59,234 bases of DNA, taken from Bacteroidaceae bacterium (lineage in GTDB: Bacteria > Bacteroidota > Bacteroidia > Bacteroidales > Bacteroidaceae). Location of the stretch: contig JAFXDG010000024.1 of assembly GCA_017521285.1 (NCBI GenBank), positions 1 through 59,234 on the forward strand, given 5' to 3'. Numbering within the stretch: the stretch's first letter is position 1; every line of letters begins with the position of its first letter. A model generated the notes under the pieces. The model made no database searches and was not told where the DNA came from. It was given only the letters and a program-made list of their open reading frames with translations. The translations under genes and the position numbers were made by a program. Shown here piece after piece: positions 33,934 to 42,107 of this stretch.

Positions 33934-34185
33934 GTAGGATTGATAAAGGTTGCAGCTTAGTGGTTATTGTAGGGTAGGGGGAGATGTGTCAGCCTTTCAT
34001 CGCTTGGAAGAAACGTTGTAGATAATGATTGAGACCAAAAACAAACAGTTTGTGGCAAATCCGAAAGTTTGTGAGCCAATTTTGAACTCTTGTTATCTTA
34101 TTGGTATGTAAATTTGCATTTGAAAGATTTCCGTATAGTTCGGGATATCTGGATTGAATAATTTTAATCAATATAATATTTTGAC

Positions 34186-35904
34186 ATGAGAAAGAGTATT
34201 TATTTTACCTCCTTATTGTTGACCGCATCTTTAGGGTCAATCTTTACAGGATGTTTTTCGGGTAGCGATGCTCCCGAAATAGAAAAGGGTACAGCCCTCT
34301 TCGACAATTTTACGTATCAAGGTAAAGACCGCTTCTATGAGCAGAATCCTTTGCCCGATGCACAGAGTTTCTATACACCCATCTTGCCCGGTTGGTATTC
34401 AGATCCCAGTATCTGTACCAATGGTGAAGGAGACTATTTCCTGGTAACCTCTACCTTTACTTATTTCCCTGGTGTTCCCATTTTCCATAGCCGCGACCTT
34501 GTCAATTGGAAGCAGGTAGGTCATGTGCTCAGCCGTCCGTCTCAGTTGGTCAATATGCTAGGGCAACATGTCAGTGGCGGTATCTTTGCTCCTGCTATCA
34601 GTTACAATCCCCACAACAAGACATATTATATGATTACCACCAACGTTGGTGCCGGTAATTTCTATGTGAAGACCCAAGACCCCTTCGGCGAATGGAGCGA
34701 CCCCATCCGTGTGCCTGAAGTTGGAGGTATTGACCCGAGTATCTTCTTCGACGATGATGGTAAGGCATACGTCGTGAACAACGATGAAGCCCCTGATTTC
34801 AAGGCCGAGTACGATGGTCACCGTACAATCCGTGTACAAGAGTTTGACTGGAAGAACGATAAGATGGTAGGTCCTCGCAAGATTCTTGTGAACAAGGGTG
34901 TTCATCCCGAGGAGAAACCCATTTGGATTGAAGGACCTCACATGTATAAAATCAACGGAAAGTATTACTTGATGGATGCTGAAGGTGGTACCAGTGTAAA
35001 CCACTCTGAAGTTATCTTCCGTAGCGATTCACCTTGGGGACCTTTCAAGGCATGGGACAAGAATCCTATTCTGACTCAGCGTCATCTCGATCCCAATCGT
35101 CCTAATCCTATTACATGTGCCGGACATGCTGACATCATCCAGGCATCCGAAGGTGATTGGTGGGGAGTATTTTTGGCTTGTCGTCCTCTTGACAATCGAT
35201 TTGAGAATCTCGGACGTGAAACTTTCCTGATGCCTGTCAAATGGAGCGAGGATGGCTTCCCCTATTTCACTCAGGGCGATGAGGTTATCCCTATGATTCA
35301 GCGTCGCGAAGGTGTCACACGCAATCAAGATGTCACCTTTGGCAATTTCAGTGTTGAGGAAGAGTTTACCGATACCATCCTTGGTATGCAATGGATGACC
35401 CTTCGTGGCCCTGCTACTGACCTCTATTCGCTTACCCGCACACCCGGTTATCTCACGTTGAAGTGTGCTCCCATCAGTACTCGCGAACGTCAAGTGCCCG
35501 CCTTTGTGAGCCGACGGATACAGCATCATGAGTTCATGGCAGAGACCCGTATGTATTTCAATCCTGAAAATGAAACAGAGAGAGCCGGATTGTTGCTCTT
35601 CAAGGACGAGAGACACCAACTCTTCATGTCTGTAGGTCAGACCGAAGCAGGAAGAACCATTTCTTTGACCAAGGTGAGTGGCGAAGAAGAGCATGTCATT
35701 GTCTCTAACAGCTTGCCAGAAGAGACTACTTGCTTCGATCTCCAGGTTGTATCAGAAGGTCATACCTTCGAGTTCTTCTATTCAACAGACAAGGGAGAGA
35801 CTTGGAAAAACCTGGCTACAGGCATCGATGCCAGTCATCTCTCTACCGCTATAGCTGGAGGCTTCACAGGTACTACCGTTGCCTTGTATGCTACCAGCAA
35901 GTAA
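34186..35904 (+). CDS. GH43-family lipoprotein, beta-xylosidase / alpha-L-arabinofuranosidase type
   Basis: A 572-residue surface or periplasmic lipoprotein; the signal ends in the lipobox IFTGC. The five-bladed propeller of GH43 shows the catalytic base in GWYSDPSI (about residue 70), the pKa-modulating Asp in GIDPSIFFDDDGKAYVV and the acid Glu in WIEGPHMYKINGKYYL. The C-terminal part (about residues 370-572) is a beta-sandwich of the kind found on xylosidases. It would release xylose or arabinose from hemicellulose, which fits the arabinose operon 6 kb away. A -7 box TAAATTTG lies at 34109-34116. Confidence 0.93.
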   Translation: MRKSIYFTSLLLTASLGSIFTGCFSGSDAPEIEKGTALFDNFTYQGKDRFYEQNPLPDAQSFYTPILPGWYSDPSICTNGEGDYFLVTSTFTYFPGVPIFHSRDLVNWKQVGHVLSRPSQLVNMLGQHVSGGIFAPAISYNPHNKTYYMITTNVGAGNFYVKTQDPFGEWSDPIRVPEVGGIDPSIFFDDDGKAYVVNNDEAPDFKAEYDGHRTIRVQEFDWKNDKMVGPRKILVNKGVHPEEKPIWIEGPHMYKINGKYYLMDAEGGTSVNHSEVIFRSDSPWGPFKAWDKNPILTQRHLDPNRPNPITCAGHADIIQASEGDWWGVFLACRPLDNRFENLGRETFLMPVKWSEDGFPYFTQGDEVIPMIQRREGVTRNQDVTFGNFSVEEEFTDTILGMQWMTLRGPATDLYSLTRTPGYLTLKCAPISTRERQVPAFVSRRIQHHEFMAETRMYFNPENETERAGLLLFKDERHQLFMSVGQTEAGRTISLTKVSGEEEHVIVSNSLPEETTCFDLQVVSEGHTFEFFYSTDKGETWKNLATGIDASHLSTAIAGGFTGTTVALYATSK

Positions 35905-35932
35905 GTTCTTGTTGTAAATAAATGGGAGAAGG

Positions 35933-35964
35933 TTTGGTCATGCAACCTATTATTGCTACTTTTG
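35933..35964 (+). promoter_or_regulatory. Promoter of the DUF2271 gene
   Basis: TTTG at 35933-35936, 20 bases, TACTTTTG at 35957-35964. This means the DUF2271 gene need not depend on the GH43 transcript. Confidence 0.75.
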
Positions 35965-36036
35965 CCCTCAGATACTATCAGTAGGGTATTGCGAGAATAA
36001 ACATTTTGCATTAACAAACTAAAAACAGAAGAAATC

Positions 36037-36639
36037 ATGAAAAAGCTCTTATTGCTCTGTACTGCTTCCGTCATTGCCCTGTGGAGCATGGCTGTCGGTG
36101 TGACTTCGGAAAACGACAAACCCGTCAAGGGAAAGCATGTGGAAATCTCCTTCGACTACGTTAAGAAGCAAGGTCCTGGCTCTAACCAGTATGCCGTGTG
36201 GATTGAAAATGAGAAGAACGAAGTGGTGAAGACCCTCTTCGTCACCTCCTTTACAACCAAAGGCCGTGTGCGCGAAGGTCAGCCCATCAAGCGTGGCTAT
36301 ACCTATCGTCCTGCCTGTGTGCCCACATGGGTAACCAATGCTAAGGCGGCTGATATGACCGACACCGAACTGGATGCTTTCACCGGAGCAACACCCAAGG
36401 AAAGTGGCAAGCAGACTTTCATTTGGGATTTCACTGACTCGAAAGGACAGAAGGTTGCTAAAGGCAATTACAAAGTATGCGTAGAAGCTACGTTGAAGAA
36501 CGAGTACAAACTCCTCTACGTTGGCACCCTTTCCACCAAAGACAAGGCTGGTGCCATCGACATGAAAGAAACCGTCACTGGTTACGACGAAGCTTATGCC
36601 GGCATGATTAAGGACGTGAAAGCCATCGTCCGCAAGTAA
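36037..36639 (+). CDS. DUF2271 exported protein
   Basis: A 200-residue exported protein with signal peptide (residues 1-21). The body matches the DUF2271 pattern: HVEISFDYVKKQGPGSNQYA, then VWIENEKNEVVKTLFVT, PTWV, and a FlgD-like tail strand FIWDFTDSKGQKVAKGNYKV. DUF2271 proteins often accompany iron- or flavin-linked periplasmic proteins; no such partner is here. Function unknown. Confidence 0.8.
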   Translation: MKKLLLLCTASVIALWSMAVGVTSENDKPVKGKHVEISFDYVKKQGPGSNQYAVWIENEKNEVVKTLFVTSFTTKGRVREGQPIKRGYTYRPACVPTWVTNAKAADMTDTELDAFTGATPKESGKQTFIWDFTDSKGQKVAKGNYKVCVEATLKNEYKLLYVGTLSTKDKAGAIDMKETVTGYDEAYAGMIKDVKAIVRK

Positions 36640-36656
36640 GAGCCTTGTACCATTTG

Positions 36657-36709
36657 AAAACAAAGCGGGGTGTGTCTATCGAAGAATGGCACACTCCGCT
36701 TTGTTTTTT
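36657..36709 (+). terminator. Terminator of the DUF2271 gene
   Basis: AAAACAAAGCGG (36657-36668) pairs with CCGCTTTGTTTT (36696-36707), with a further GTGTG/CACAC stem inside, then a T tract. Confidence 0.9.
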
Positions 36710-36733
36710 GTCTTTTTCTCAGTGTTCTCCTAT

Positions 36734-36770
36734 TTCGTTTTTGTCCTTATCTCTGCATTCTCCCGCCGAA
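36734..36770. repeat. Left flanking copy of TTCGT...TCTC-GCATTCTCCCGCC
   Basis: TTTCGTTTTTGTCCTTATCT, followed by CTGCATTCTCCCGCC, resembles, in the same orientation, the repeats at 37890-38012 on the other side of the transposase gene. A further partial copy (TTCTCAGTGTTCTCC) ends at 36730. Confidence 0.6.
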
Positions 36771-36771
36771 C

Positions 36772-37776
36772 CTACTCCTCACACATGCATTCCGCCATCA
36801 TGTTCAGTGCCATAAAGCGATAGCGCAGCGTCGTATGTGGAATAGTTCCTATTTTGGCTGTCACGCGTGCCACAATATCCTGATGCTCAAAAGCCTCTGC
36901 ATTAGGTTCTACCAATAACAGTTTGCCTGCTGCACAAGCTTCAAAATAGACACCCTGCGGCTTGTAATAGCGGTAATGCGGACTGTCAGGTTGGGGGAAT
37001 CCCTTTTCAAGAAGGATAATGAGCGGATAACCACCTTCACGGAGTGCTCGGGCAATCAGCTTTTCACCTTCAGAAATGGCAGCAGTAACAAACACGGCTC
37101 CATTAGCAGCTTCTGCCAGACACTCTTCTTTTCGGGCTTCTATCTGCTCTGCTGTCAGTTTGCGCGAGCATTGGAGCACTTGCCGTTGAGGGTGTCCGGC
37201 AAGGAAGATATTGCCGAGCATTGTACATGAGATAGGGTCTATCGTTACATGTTGGTGGATGCGGAAAAGGTCTCTATGGGCCCGTTTCAATGCCATGCGG
37301 CGTGGGTTGTCCTCTATGTATTGGGCCATGTGGTTGAGCTGGCCTCTTCTCGTCAGTTGGCGGTCGTGGTATTCAGGGGCAAACAGGCAACTGCTTTTGC
37401 TCGCGGGAAAAGCCGCGAGGTTGGTACACTGATACTTGAACCAACGGACGTATTGGCCTATATGCATAGGCAGCCGGTCATGCACACGCAGTAAGATGTG
37501 TACGTGGTCGGGCATTATCACGTACTTGTATATCTCTATCGACGAAGCACCTTTGTATGTGGGTATGCGTTCTATCTCTTCCGCAACCTTTTGGCCAAGC
37601 GGAGAGAGAACAATCTCTTCGCCACGCAGTTCTCCCAAGAGAGGCAAACGGTTCAACGTCACCATTGTCAGCATCTGTATGGCAGGAGAGCGATAGTCCA
37701 TCCATTGGGCCCGATACAAATGCTCGCCCTTCTTTTCGCATCGCCAACCCTCTGGAGTCCAAGGTACTTTTGTCAT
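36772..37776 (-). CDS. REP-associated (Y1/HUH) transposase with extra C-terminal domain
   Basis: A 334-residue protein. Residues about 20-175 match RAYT/IS200-like transposases: HVH (91-93) in YVIMPDHVHILLRV is the metal-binding HUH motif, and Tyr153 in HMAQYIEDNPRR is the expected nucleophile. RAYTs usually stop near here. Residues about 185-334 form a second, Rossmann-like part with GNIFLAGHPQRQV, GAVFVTAAISEGEKLIARAL, GGYPLIILLEKGF and CAAGKLLLVEP, reminiscent of DprA/SLOG nucleotide-binding domains. The frame is open from a TTG at 37803, but the minus-strand -7 box TACCTTTG (37801-37808) favours the ATG at 37776. Confidence 0.8.
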   Translation of the reverse strand: MTKVPWTPEGWRCEKKGEHLYRAQWMDYRSPAIQMLTMVTLNRLPLLGELRGEEIVLSPLGQKVAEEIERIPTYKGASSIEIYKYVIMPDHVHILLRVHDRLPMHIGQYVRWFKYQCTNLAAFPASKSSCLFAPEYHDRQLTRRGQLNHMAQYIEDNPRRMALKRAHRDLFRIHQHVTIDPISCTMLGNIFLAGHPQRQVLQCSRKLTAEQIEARKEECLAEAANGAVFVTAAISEGEKLIARALREGGYPLIILLEKGFPQPDSPHYRYYKPQGVYFEACAAGKLLLVEPNAEAFEHQDIVARVTAKIGTIPHTTLRYRFMALNMMAECMCEE

Positions 37777-37800
37777 ACCTGTTATTTTTTGATTATAAAG

Positions 37801-37808
37801 CAAAGGTA
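37801..37808 (-). promoter_or_regulatory. -7 box of the RAYT gene
   Basis: TACCTTTG on the minus strand, 25 bases before the ATG at 37776. It lies across the upstream TTG codon, so that codon cannot be the start. Confidence 0.6.
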
Positions 37809-37889
37809 CTCATTCTTTTTATACTTCCTGCATAAATTCGCAAAAAAGTTTCTTTTGTTTCTTGCTCCAACCTTCATCATTCCCCCTTT

Positions 37890-38012
37890 TCGTCTTTCGT
37901 CCTACCTCAGCGTTCTTCCTTTTCGTCTTTCGTCTTTCGTCCTACCTCGGCGTTCTTCGTCTTTTGTTTTTCGTCTTAGTCTTTCGTCCTATCTCGGCGT
38001 TCTTCCGCCGGG
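37890..38012. repeat. Repeats CCTAYCTCRGCGTTCTTC with TTTCGTC words
   Basis: Three copies of CCTAYCTCRGCGTTCTTC begin at 37901, 37941 and 37988. They are separated by runs of TTTCGTC or TCGTCTT words, and the last copy ends in CCGCC like the left flank at 36767. Related units therefore stand on both sides of the transposase gene. Confidence 0.75.
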
Positions 38013-38123
38013 CCAATTATTGATTTTTGCTTACTTGCTCTTTCGAAGGAGCTTCAATCTGTTGCATTCGTCGGACTCTTTTTTTAGTTTTTTCATCTTT
38101 ATCAGCAAATATTCCCCTTTTTC

Positions 38124-38342
38124 TTTCCATATATAAAAGATTCTCACTACATTTGCCCCGATTCCGTAAGGAAGAACATAGTGAAGTGAGCGTTTAGCGA
38201 TATTATCCTGCATGGGAATCTGGACAATTCTTTAATGATGGATAATAAACAAGGACGCTCACGTTTTGGTTGTATATATCATTTTTGTATATATACCTCT
38301 GAAGCGTGAGTCATTGTTTGTTACATCATTAGGGCAGTCCAG
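38124..38342 (+). promoter_or_regulatory. Structured leader with alternative stems before the lipoprotein gene
   Basis: TTTC (38124-38127), 20 bases and TACATTTG (38148-38155) form a near-consensus promoter. Bases 38220-38342 fold as a long imperfect palindrome: CTGGAC with GTCCAG at the ends, TAATGATG with CATCATTA inside, TAAACAA with TTGTTTG, then CTCACG with CGTGAG. The element CGCTCAC (38256-38262) can instead pair with GTGAGCG at 38186-38192. Two exclusive stems are the design of an attenuator; a stand-alone RNA or a small mobile element is also possible. The rest of the 628-base gap holds only the word repeats. Confidence 0.5.
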
Positions 38343-38404
38343 AGCCTCCAGCAGTAACAATAATGAACTTGCGCTTTTTTAATAAACTTTTTTATAAAAA
38401 TGTT

Positions 38405-39214
38405 ATGAAAAAATATTTTGTATGCATTGTAATTTTGTTACTTACTTCTTGTGGAAGTGATTACAAATTGAAGGTCCTGGTTTCAACTGAACTTAATGGA
38501 GAGTTGGTGGGAAGTAATGACTTTGAGTTTGATATTGATGCATCAACAAAAGATGAAGCAATAAAAAAAGCAGAATCTAAATGTAGGACATTAGAAATGA
38601 TATCAGAGGAGGCTATAAAAGTTGGATCTTTAGCATCAATTCCATTTTATGCCGAACTTTACGAAGACGGAAGTTTTGTAGAAGAAATCATTTGGAAAGA
38701 ACCCATAAAGGAAAACATACCTGTGGTGGATTCCCTAAAAATAAAGGAATTATCCCATCTGTTTAAATTTGAAAATGATAAATTTTCTGTAGATAAAAAG
38801 ACTTGGATTCTTCCTAAAAATGCTCCAAAATATATTAACAGGAATGGTTTATTTTGCTATTTTTCAAAAACAGAAGAAGACGTTATGGATTTTAGATTAA
38901 GAATACAATACTATGCAGATGAATGGCTATTTATAAGAAAGTACAATTTCGCTATTGATGGAACAGTCTATGAATATACACCCGATAGGGTTGATACAGA
39001 TAATGGAGAAGGGAAGATTTGGGAATGGATTGATGTATCGGTTACGACCCCTAATTTAAAAGATATCATTAAGGCTATTAGTACAGCTGAAACTGCCCAA
39101 ATTAAATTTGTTGGAAGACAATATTCCGATGTCAAAAATATAACAAAAAGAGAACGAGAATCAATAAATAATACTATACAATTATTTGAGGCTATGGGAG
39201 GAACTTTTAATTAA
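38405..39214 (+). CDS. AT-rich hypothetical lipoprotein (269 aa)
   Basis: Family not recognised. The frame is open from 38363, but the ATG at 38405 begins a classic lipoprotein signal (MKKYFVCIVILLLTSCGSD) with the lipobox LLTSC. The mature part is acidic and lysine-rich without recognisable motifs. Codon use is far more A/T-rich than in neighbouring housekeeping genes, which suggests transfer. Its last 4 bases overlap the end of the convergent gene at 39211. Confidence 0.7.
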   Translation: MKKYFVCIVILLLTSCGSDYKLKVLVSTELNGELVGSNDFEFDIDASTKDEAIKKAESKCRTLEMISEEAIKVGSLASIPFYAELYEDGSFVEEIIWKEPIKENIPVVDSLKIKELSHLFKFENDKFSVDKKTWILPKNAPKYINRNGLFCYFSKTEEDVMDFRLRIQYYADEWLFIRKYNFAIDGTVYEYTPDRVDTDNGEGKIWEWIDVSVTTPNLKDIIKAISTAETAQIKFVGRQYSDVKNITKRERESINNTIQLFEAMGGTFN

Positions 39215-39813
39215 TATACAATTTTCTCCTCCGAAACAACTGTCACCTCATTTGTTATCAGAAGGTGAATTTTCTCTTGCTTGTACAGTCTTTTGTATTC
39301 AGTGTAATCTTCAAGAAGAGTTTGGTTGAAGGAGAGTTTTTTCATTCGAGGAAAGGAGATGATGCCGTACACCCGTTGTTTGTCGCTGATGATGTCTTTA
39401 CGACGAAATTCACGGATGCTTGTTGTCAATTGGTTTTTGGCTTTGTCTTTATGGACAGACAGATTCTTTGATTTGCAATCTTTTATCTCTACAAAACTGA
39501 TGAAGTTTCCTTCAGTTGTGTTCATTGTCAAGGGGAAGAAGCAACATTCGCATTGCTCCATATCGTTCCCTTGTTTATCTTTGAACAGATGATTCTGAAA
39601 GGGAATGAACGAAAGGGTCATACCCTGTGGATTCCTTATCAACAAGCAATCCATCAGTTGACCTTCCGTTTTCGGACAAAGAGGGTGGGAGGGATGAAAC
39701 TCCACTCCTCTTGCACTGTTTGTCCTTTCGGAGAAGTCAGCCACATACACTTCGGCATCACTAAAGGTTTGTGGCAAAATGCTTGGATAAATGTGCTTTA
39801 TTCTATTCTCCAT
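39211..39813 (-). CDS. Partner of the ATPase, putative PD-(D/E)XK protein (200 aa)
   Basis: Family not recognised by name. FISFVEIKDC (about residues 104-113) with E109-x-K111, a conserved-looking preceding strand (CECCFFPL, 88-95) and a following helix KAKNQLTTSIREF (124-136) with Gln128 resemble the core of PD-(D/E)XK nucleases. This is inference from pattern only. There is no signal or membrane segment. It starts inside the end of the ATPase gene (11-base overlap), so the two are translationally coupled and probably act together. Confidence 0.6.
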   Translation of the reverse strand: MENRIKHIYPSILPQTFSDAEVYVADFSERTNSARGVEFHPSHPLCPKTEGQLMDCLLIRNPQGMTLSFIPFQNHLFKDKQGNDMEQCECCFFPLTMNTTEGNFISFVEIKDCKSKNLSVHKDKAKNQLTTSIREFRRKDIISDKQRVYGIISFPRMKKLSFNQTLLEDYTEYKRLYKQEKIHLLITNEVTVVSEEKIVY

Positions 39814-41068
39814 CCTCGTAATAGTTTAGTAGGGAGAGGTATTCGGAGGAATTTTCCTTGTATGCTTGATTTAGGTAGTTATCTTCGATGATGCCGTCCT
39901 CATCCTGTATACACTTCAGTTGTCCGTCGTGTATTTCGTTGATCGATACCAGGCTTGGTGAAATCCACGCATGGTGAGAGGGGAATTGGACTCTTTCCTC
40001 CGTGGGTATGTGCTGTCCTACCATGCCACCCATCATGCAATTGTTGATTGCAAACAGGATGTAGGGGCTATGAGTGGTCAGTGTCAAGGTGTTTTCACTA
40101 TTTACCGTATCAGTCAAAAACTCGTAAACCATTTCCTGTTGTGCCGAGGGGAAAAGGTTCAATTCTGGTTCTTCTATAATGCTTTGTACGTATTGGATCT
40201 TAGTGTAATTGTCTAAGATGGCGATAGCTTTTTCCTTCATACCCGGTTTTACGACACAAAACTTCTGATTCCCATATCTAAACGTATCGCTTGGAGGATT
40301 CTCTATAGGATAACGGGTCGTTGTATGATAGTGAATCATACCATATACCTTGTTTAAGGTTACATTGTCTTCGAACGAACTCTTCTTATTCAGTTCTTCC
40401 CTATAATCATTATACACCTTGTGTAACAGATACAATGGTGTGAACGATTGGATGCCACTTGATGCATCGGTCAGTTCCACATTACCCTTTTCTGTTGCTA
40501 TGTAGTCCTTCAAGGAGTTTTCATCGTAATGGTATTCAACTCCTAACGGTGTCACATTCAAATGTCTCTTTTCTGTGAACAATCCACGCATTTCTCCCCA
40601 TTCCGACAGGAAACTGTTCAGGTTGTCGTTGGGTAATTTAAGGGATGTCCAATTACGGATGGCGGCTAACAGACGTTCAGCTGGTGCATAAACTATCTTT
40701 GGACGCTTGTATGCCAGATAGTCGTAAGGAGATTGTTTTGCTGAAGGTTCCTTCTTTGTAACTATGGCATACCCCTTTTCGTATGAAATGGTTACAAAAT
40801 CCGAATCATAATGAATCAATGACTCATTCTTGAAGTAGCCATGCAGATGATGATATTCTTCCAACTTTTGTCTGAACTCAGTTTGTATGTCCAGATAGGG
40901 GCGGAAGAGGCACACTGTCTTTTCTATCCACAAACAGTTGGAGATAATCTTGGCGATAGTGCTTTTACCACTGCTTTGCGGGCCAATGAAGACATTCACC
41001 TTATTGAGGTCAATCTCTACGTCCTTGATAGGGCCAACATTCTTTATAATCAGATGTCTCTTACTCAT
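39803..41068 (-). CDS. AAA_15/OLD-like ABC-type ATPase (421 aa)
   Basis: An SMC/OLD-type ATPase. Walker A is GPQSSGKST (29-37), the signature loop DASSGIQS (201-208), Walker B IIEEPELNLFP (297-307) and the H-loop TTHSPYIL (331-338). All four are intact, so it should be active. It has no TOPRIM domain, unlike OLD nucleases; the effector is probably the overlapping 200-residue gene. Such ATPase-plus-effector pairs include PARIS, Septu and Gabija defence systems, but the partner here is not their TOPRIM, HNH or helicase. It has its own promoter (41096-41127). Confidence 0.88.
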   Translation of the reverse strand: MSKRHLIIKNVGPIKDVEIDLNKVNVFIGPQSSGKSTIAKIISNCLWIEKTVCLFRPYLDIQTEFRQKLEEYHHLHGYFKNESLIHYDSDFVTISYEKGYAIVTKKEPSAKQSPYDYLAYKRPKIVYAPAERLLAAIRNWTSLKLPNDNLNSFLSEWGEMRGLFTEKRHLNVTPLGVEYHYDENSLKDYIATEKGNVELTDASSGIQSFTPLYLLHKVYNDYREELNKKSSFEDNVTLNKVYGMIHYHTTTRYPIENPPSDTFRYGNQKFCVVKPGMKEKAIAILDNYTKIQYVQSIIEEPELNLFPSAQQEMVYEFLTDTVNSENTLTLTTHSPYILFAINNCMMGGMVGQHIPTEERVQFPSHHAWISPSLVSINEIHDGQLKCIQDEDGIIEDNYLNQAYKENSSEYLSLLNYYEDGE

Positions 41069-41095
41069 TTTCTTGCGTATTATTCATCTACTCTG

Positions 41096-41127
41096 CAAAG
41101 ATAATGTGTTTTGTATTTATTGGCAAA
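41096..41127 (-). promoter_or_regulatory. Promoter of the ATPase/effector pair
   Basis: On the minus strand TTTG (41124-41127), 20 bases, TATCTTTG (41096-41103). The transcript would start near 41089, about 21 bases before the ATG. Confidence 0.8.
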
Positions 41128-41284
41128 AAAAAGTGGAAAAACATTGTTTTTTAACATTTATGACAAGGTTAGAAAACCTTGAATGTACAACTGGGTCAAC
41201 CGGCTATATCAATAAGACGAAAAGTAGTCAACTAAAATCGTTAACATACATCGAAAAAGTGAAAACATCCGTCAAACTTCTTTG
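41128..41284. other. Intergenic stretch without a gene
   Basis: No gene is seen. A small hairpin AAGGTT/AACCTT lies near 41166-41181. The rest is A/T-rich unstructured sequence between the ATPase promoter and the palindrome cluster. Confidence 0.4.
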
Positions 41285-41362
41285 TTTCGCGTCGCGAAAT
41301 ATACATTTCACGATTTGGAATGTACATTTCACGTCGTGAAACGGTTATTTCACGACGTGAAA
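41285..41362. repeat. Cluster of 15-bp TTTCRCG-N-CGYGAAA palindromes
   Basis: Three perfect 7-1-7 palindromes lie at 41285-41299 (TTTCGCGTCGCGAAA), 41327-41341 (TTTCACGTCGTGAAA) and 41348-41362 (TTTCACGACGTGAAA), with a half site TTTCACG at 41306-41312. They look like tandem operators or like a word-repeat block. They stand between the ATPase promoter and the rpiB terminator. Confidence 0.75.
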
Positions 41363-41470
41363 TAAAGAACAATTTGGGGCTTTTCAAAAAATGCAGCTGG
41401 ATTTTTGTCTTTTTAGAAGTAGAGCTTAGGGGATTTCCTTATATCGGACTTACGCAGATTCGTAAATAAA

Positions 41471-41534
41471 AAAAGAGTGAAAAATGAAAAATCACGATGT
41501 GCATGTCATGTGATTCTTCACTTTTCACTCTTTG
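41471..41534 (-). terminator. Terminator of the arabinose operon
   Basis: The arms 41472-41494 and 41510-41533 pair over about 22 bases (AAAGAGTGAAAA outer part, AATCAC inner part). On the minus strand they are followed by TTTTTTTATTT. It lies 21 bases past the rpiB stop. Confidence 0.9.
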
Positions 41535-41555
41535 TCTTTTGCTTCCGCAGTGTGC

Positions 41556-41990
41556 TTAGCAGCACGGAATCTTTTCGATGCGGCGTGCGTGACGACCACC
41601 TTCGAACGGAGTCTTGAAGAACTTCTTCAGGATTCTGTCGGCTACGGTGTTGGTTACGAAACGACCGGGCATAACGAGTACGTTGGCATTGTTGTGCTGA
41701 CGACCCAACTCGGCAATTTCAGGACACCAGCAGAGGGCTGCACGGATGCCTTGGTGCTTGTTCAGCGTCATGCTGATACCGTTTCCGCTACCACAGATGG
41801 CGATACCGCGTTCGTATTCACCAGCTTCGATGGCTGCTGCCATGGGGTGAGCTACGTCGGCATAATCGATGCTTTCGGGAGAGTAGCAACCGAAATCGTT
41901 ATATTCATAACCATTCTCCTCCAACCATTGGAGAACATACTTCTTCAATTCATAACCTGCGTGATCGCAGCAAATAGCTATTTTTTCCAT
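41556..41990 (-). CDS. rpiB: Ribose-5-phosphate isomerase B
   Basis: A 144-residue RpiB/LacAB isomerase converting ribulose 5-phosphate and ribose 5-phosphate. Signatures are ICCDHAGYELKKYV near the N terminus, the catalytic Cys in GIAICGSGNGISM (about residues 60-72) and the anion loop region GIRAALCW. The frame is open from 42056, but the ATG at 41990 (MEKIAICCDHAG) is the family start. It is the last gene of the arabinose operon, directly after transketolase, where it feeds the pentose phosphate pool. Confidence 0.95.
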   Translation of the reverse strand: MEKIAICCDHAGYELKKYVLQWLEENGYEYNDFGCYSPESIDYADVAHPMAAAIEAGEYERGIAICGSGNGISMTLNKHQGIRAALCWCPEIAELGRQHNNANVLVMPGRFVTNTVADRILKKFFKTPFEGGRHARRIEKIPCC

Positions 41991-42002
41991 TGTGTTTATA
42001 TT

Positions 42003-42102
42003 TAGGACCCTCCCCCTTACCACTCCACAAGGGAGGGGAGTGAATAGTTTTGCCAAACTATCTACTCCTTCCCCTTGGGGAAGGTTGGGATGGGGGTTGA
42101 TT
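42003..42102. repeat. Imperfect inverted repeat between tkt and rpiB
   Basis: The left half (ACCCTCCCCC to GAATAGTTT) is an imperfect reverse complement of the right half (AAACTATCTA to GATGGGGGTT). A perfect CTTCCCCTTGGGGAAG palindrome lies inside the right half. It fills nearly the whole 117-base gap. Confidence 0.75.
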
Positions 42103-42107
42103 ATTAT

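Noticed and set aside
37890-38012. Possible CRISPR array in the TTTCGTC repeats
   Set aside because: Units are about 7 to 18 bases with irregular spacing (40 and 47) and the intervening sequence is itself repeated; no cas genes are near.
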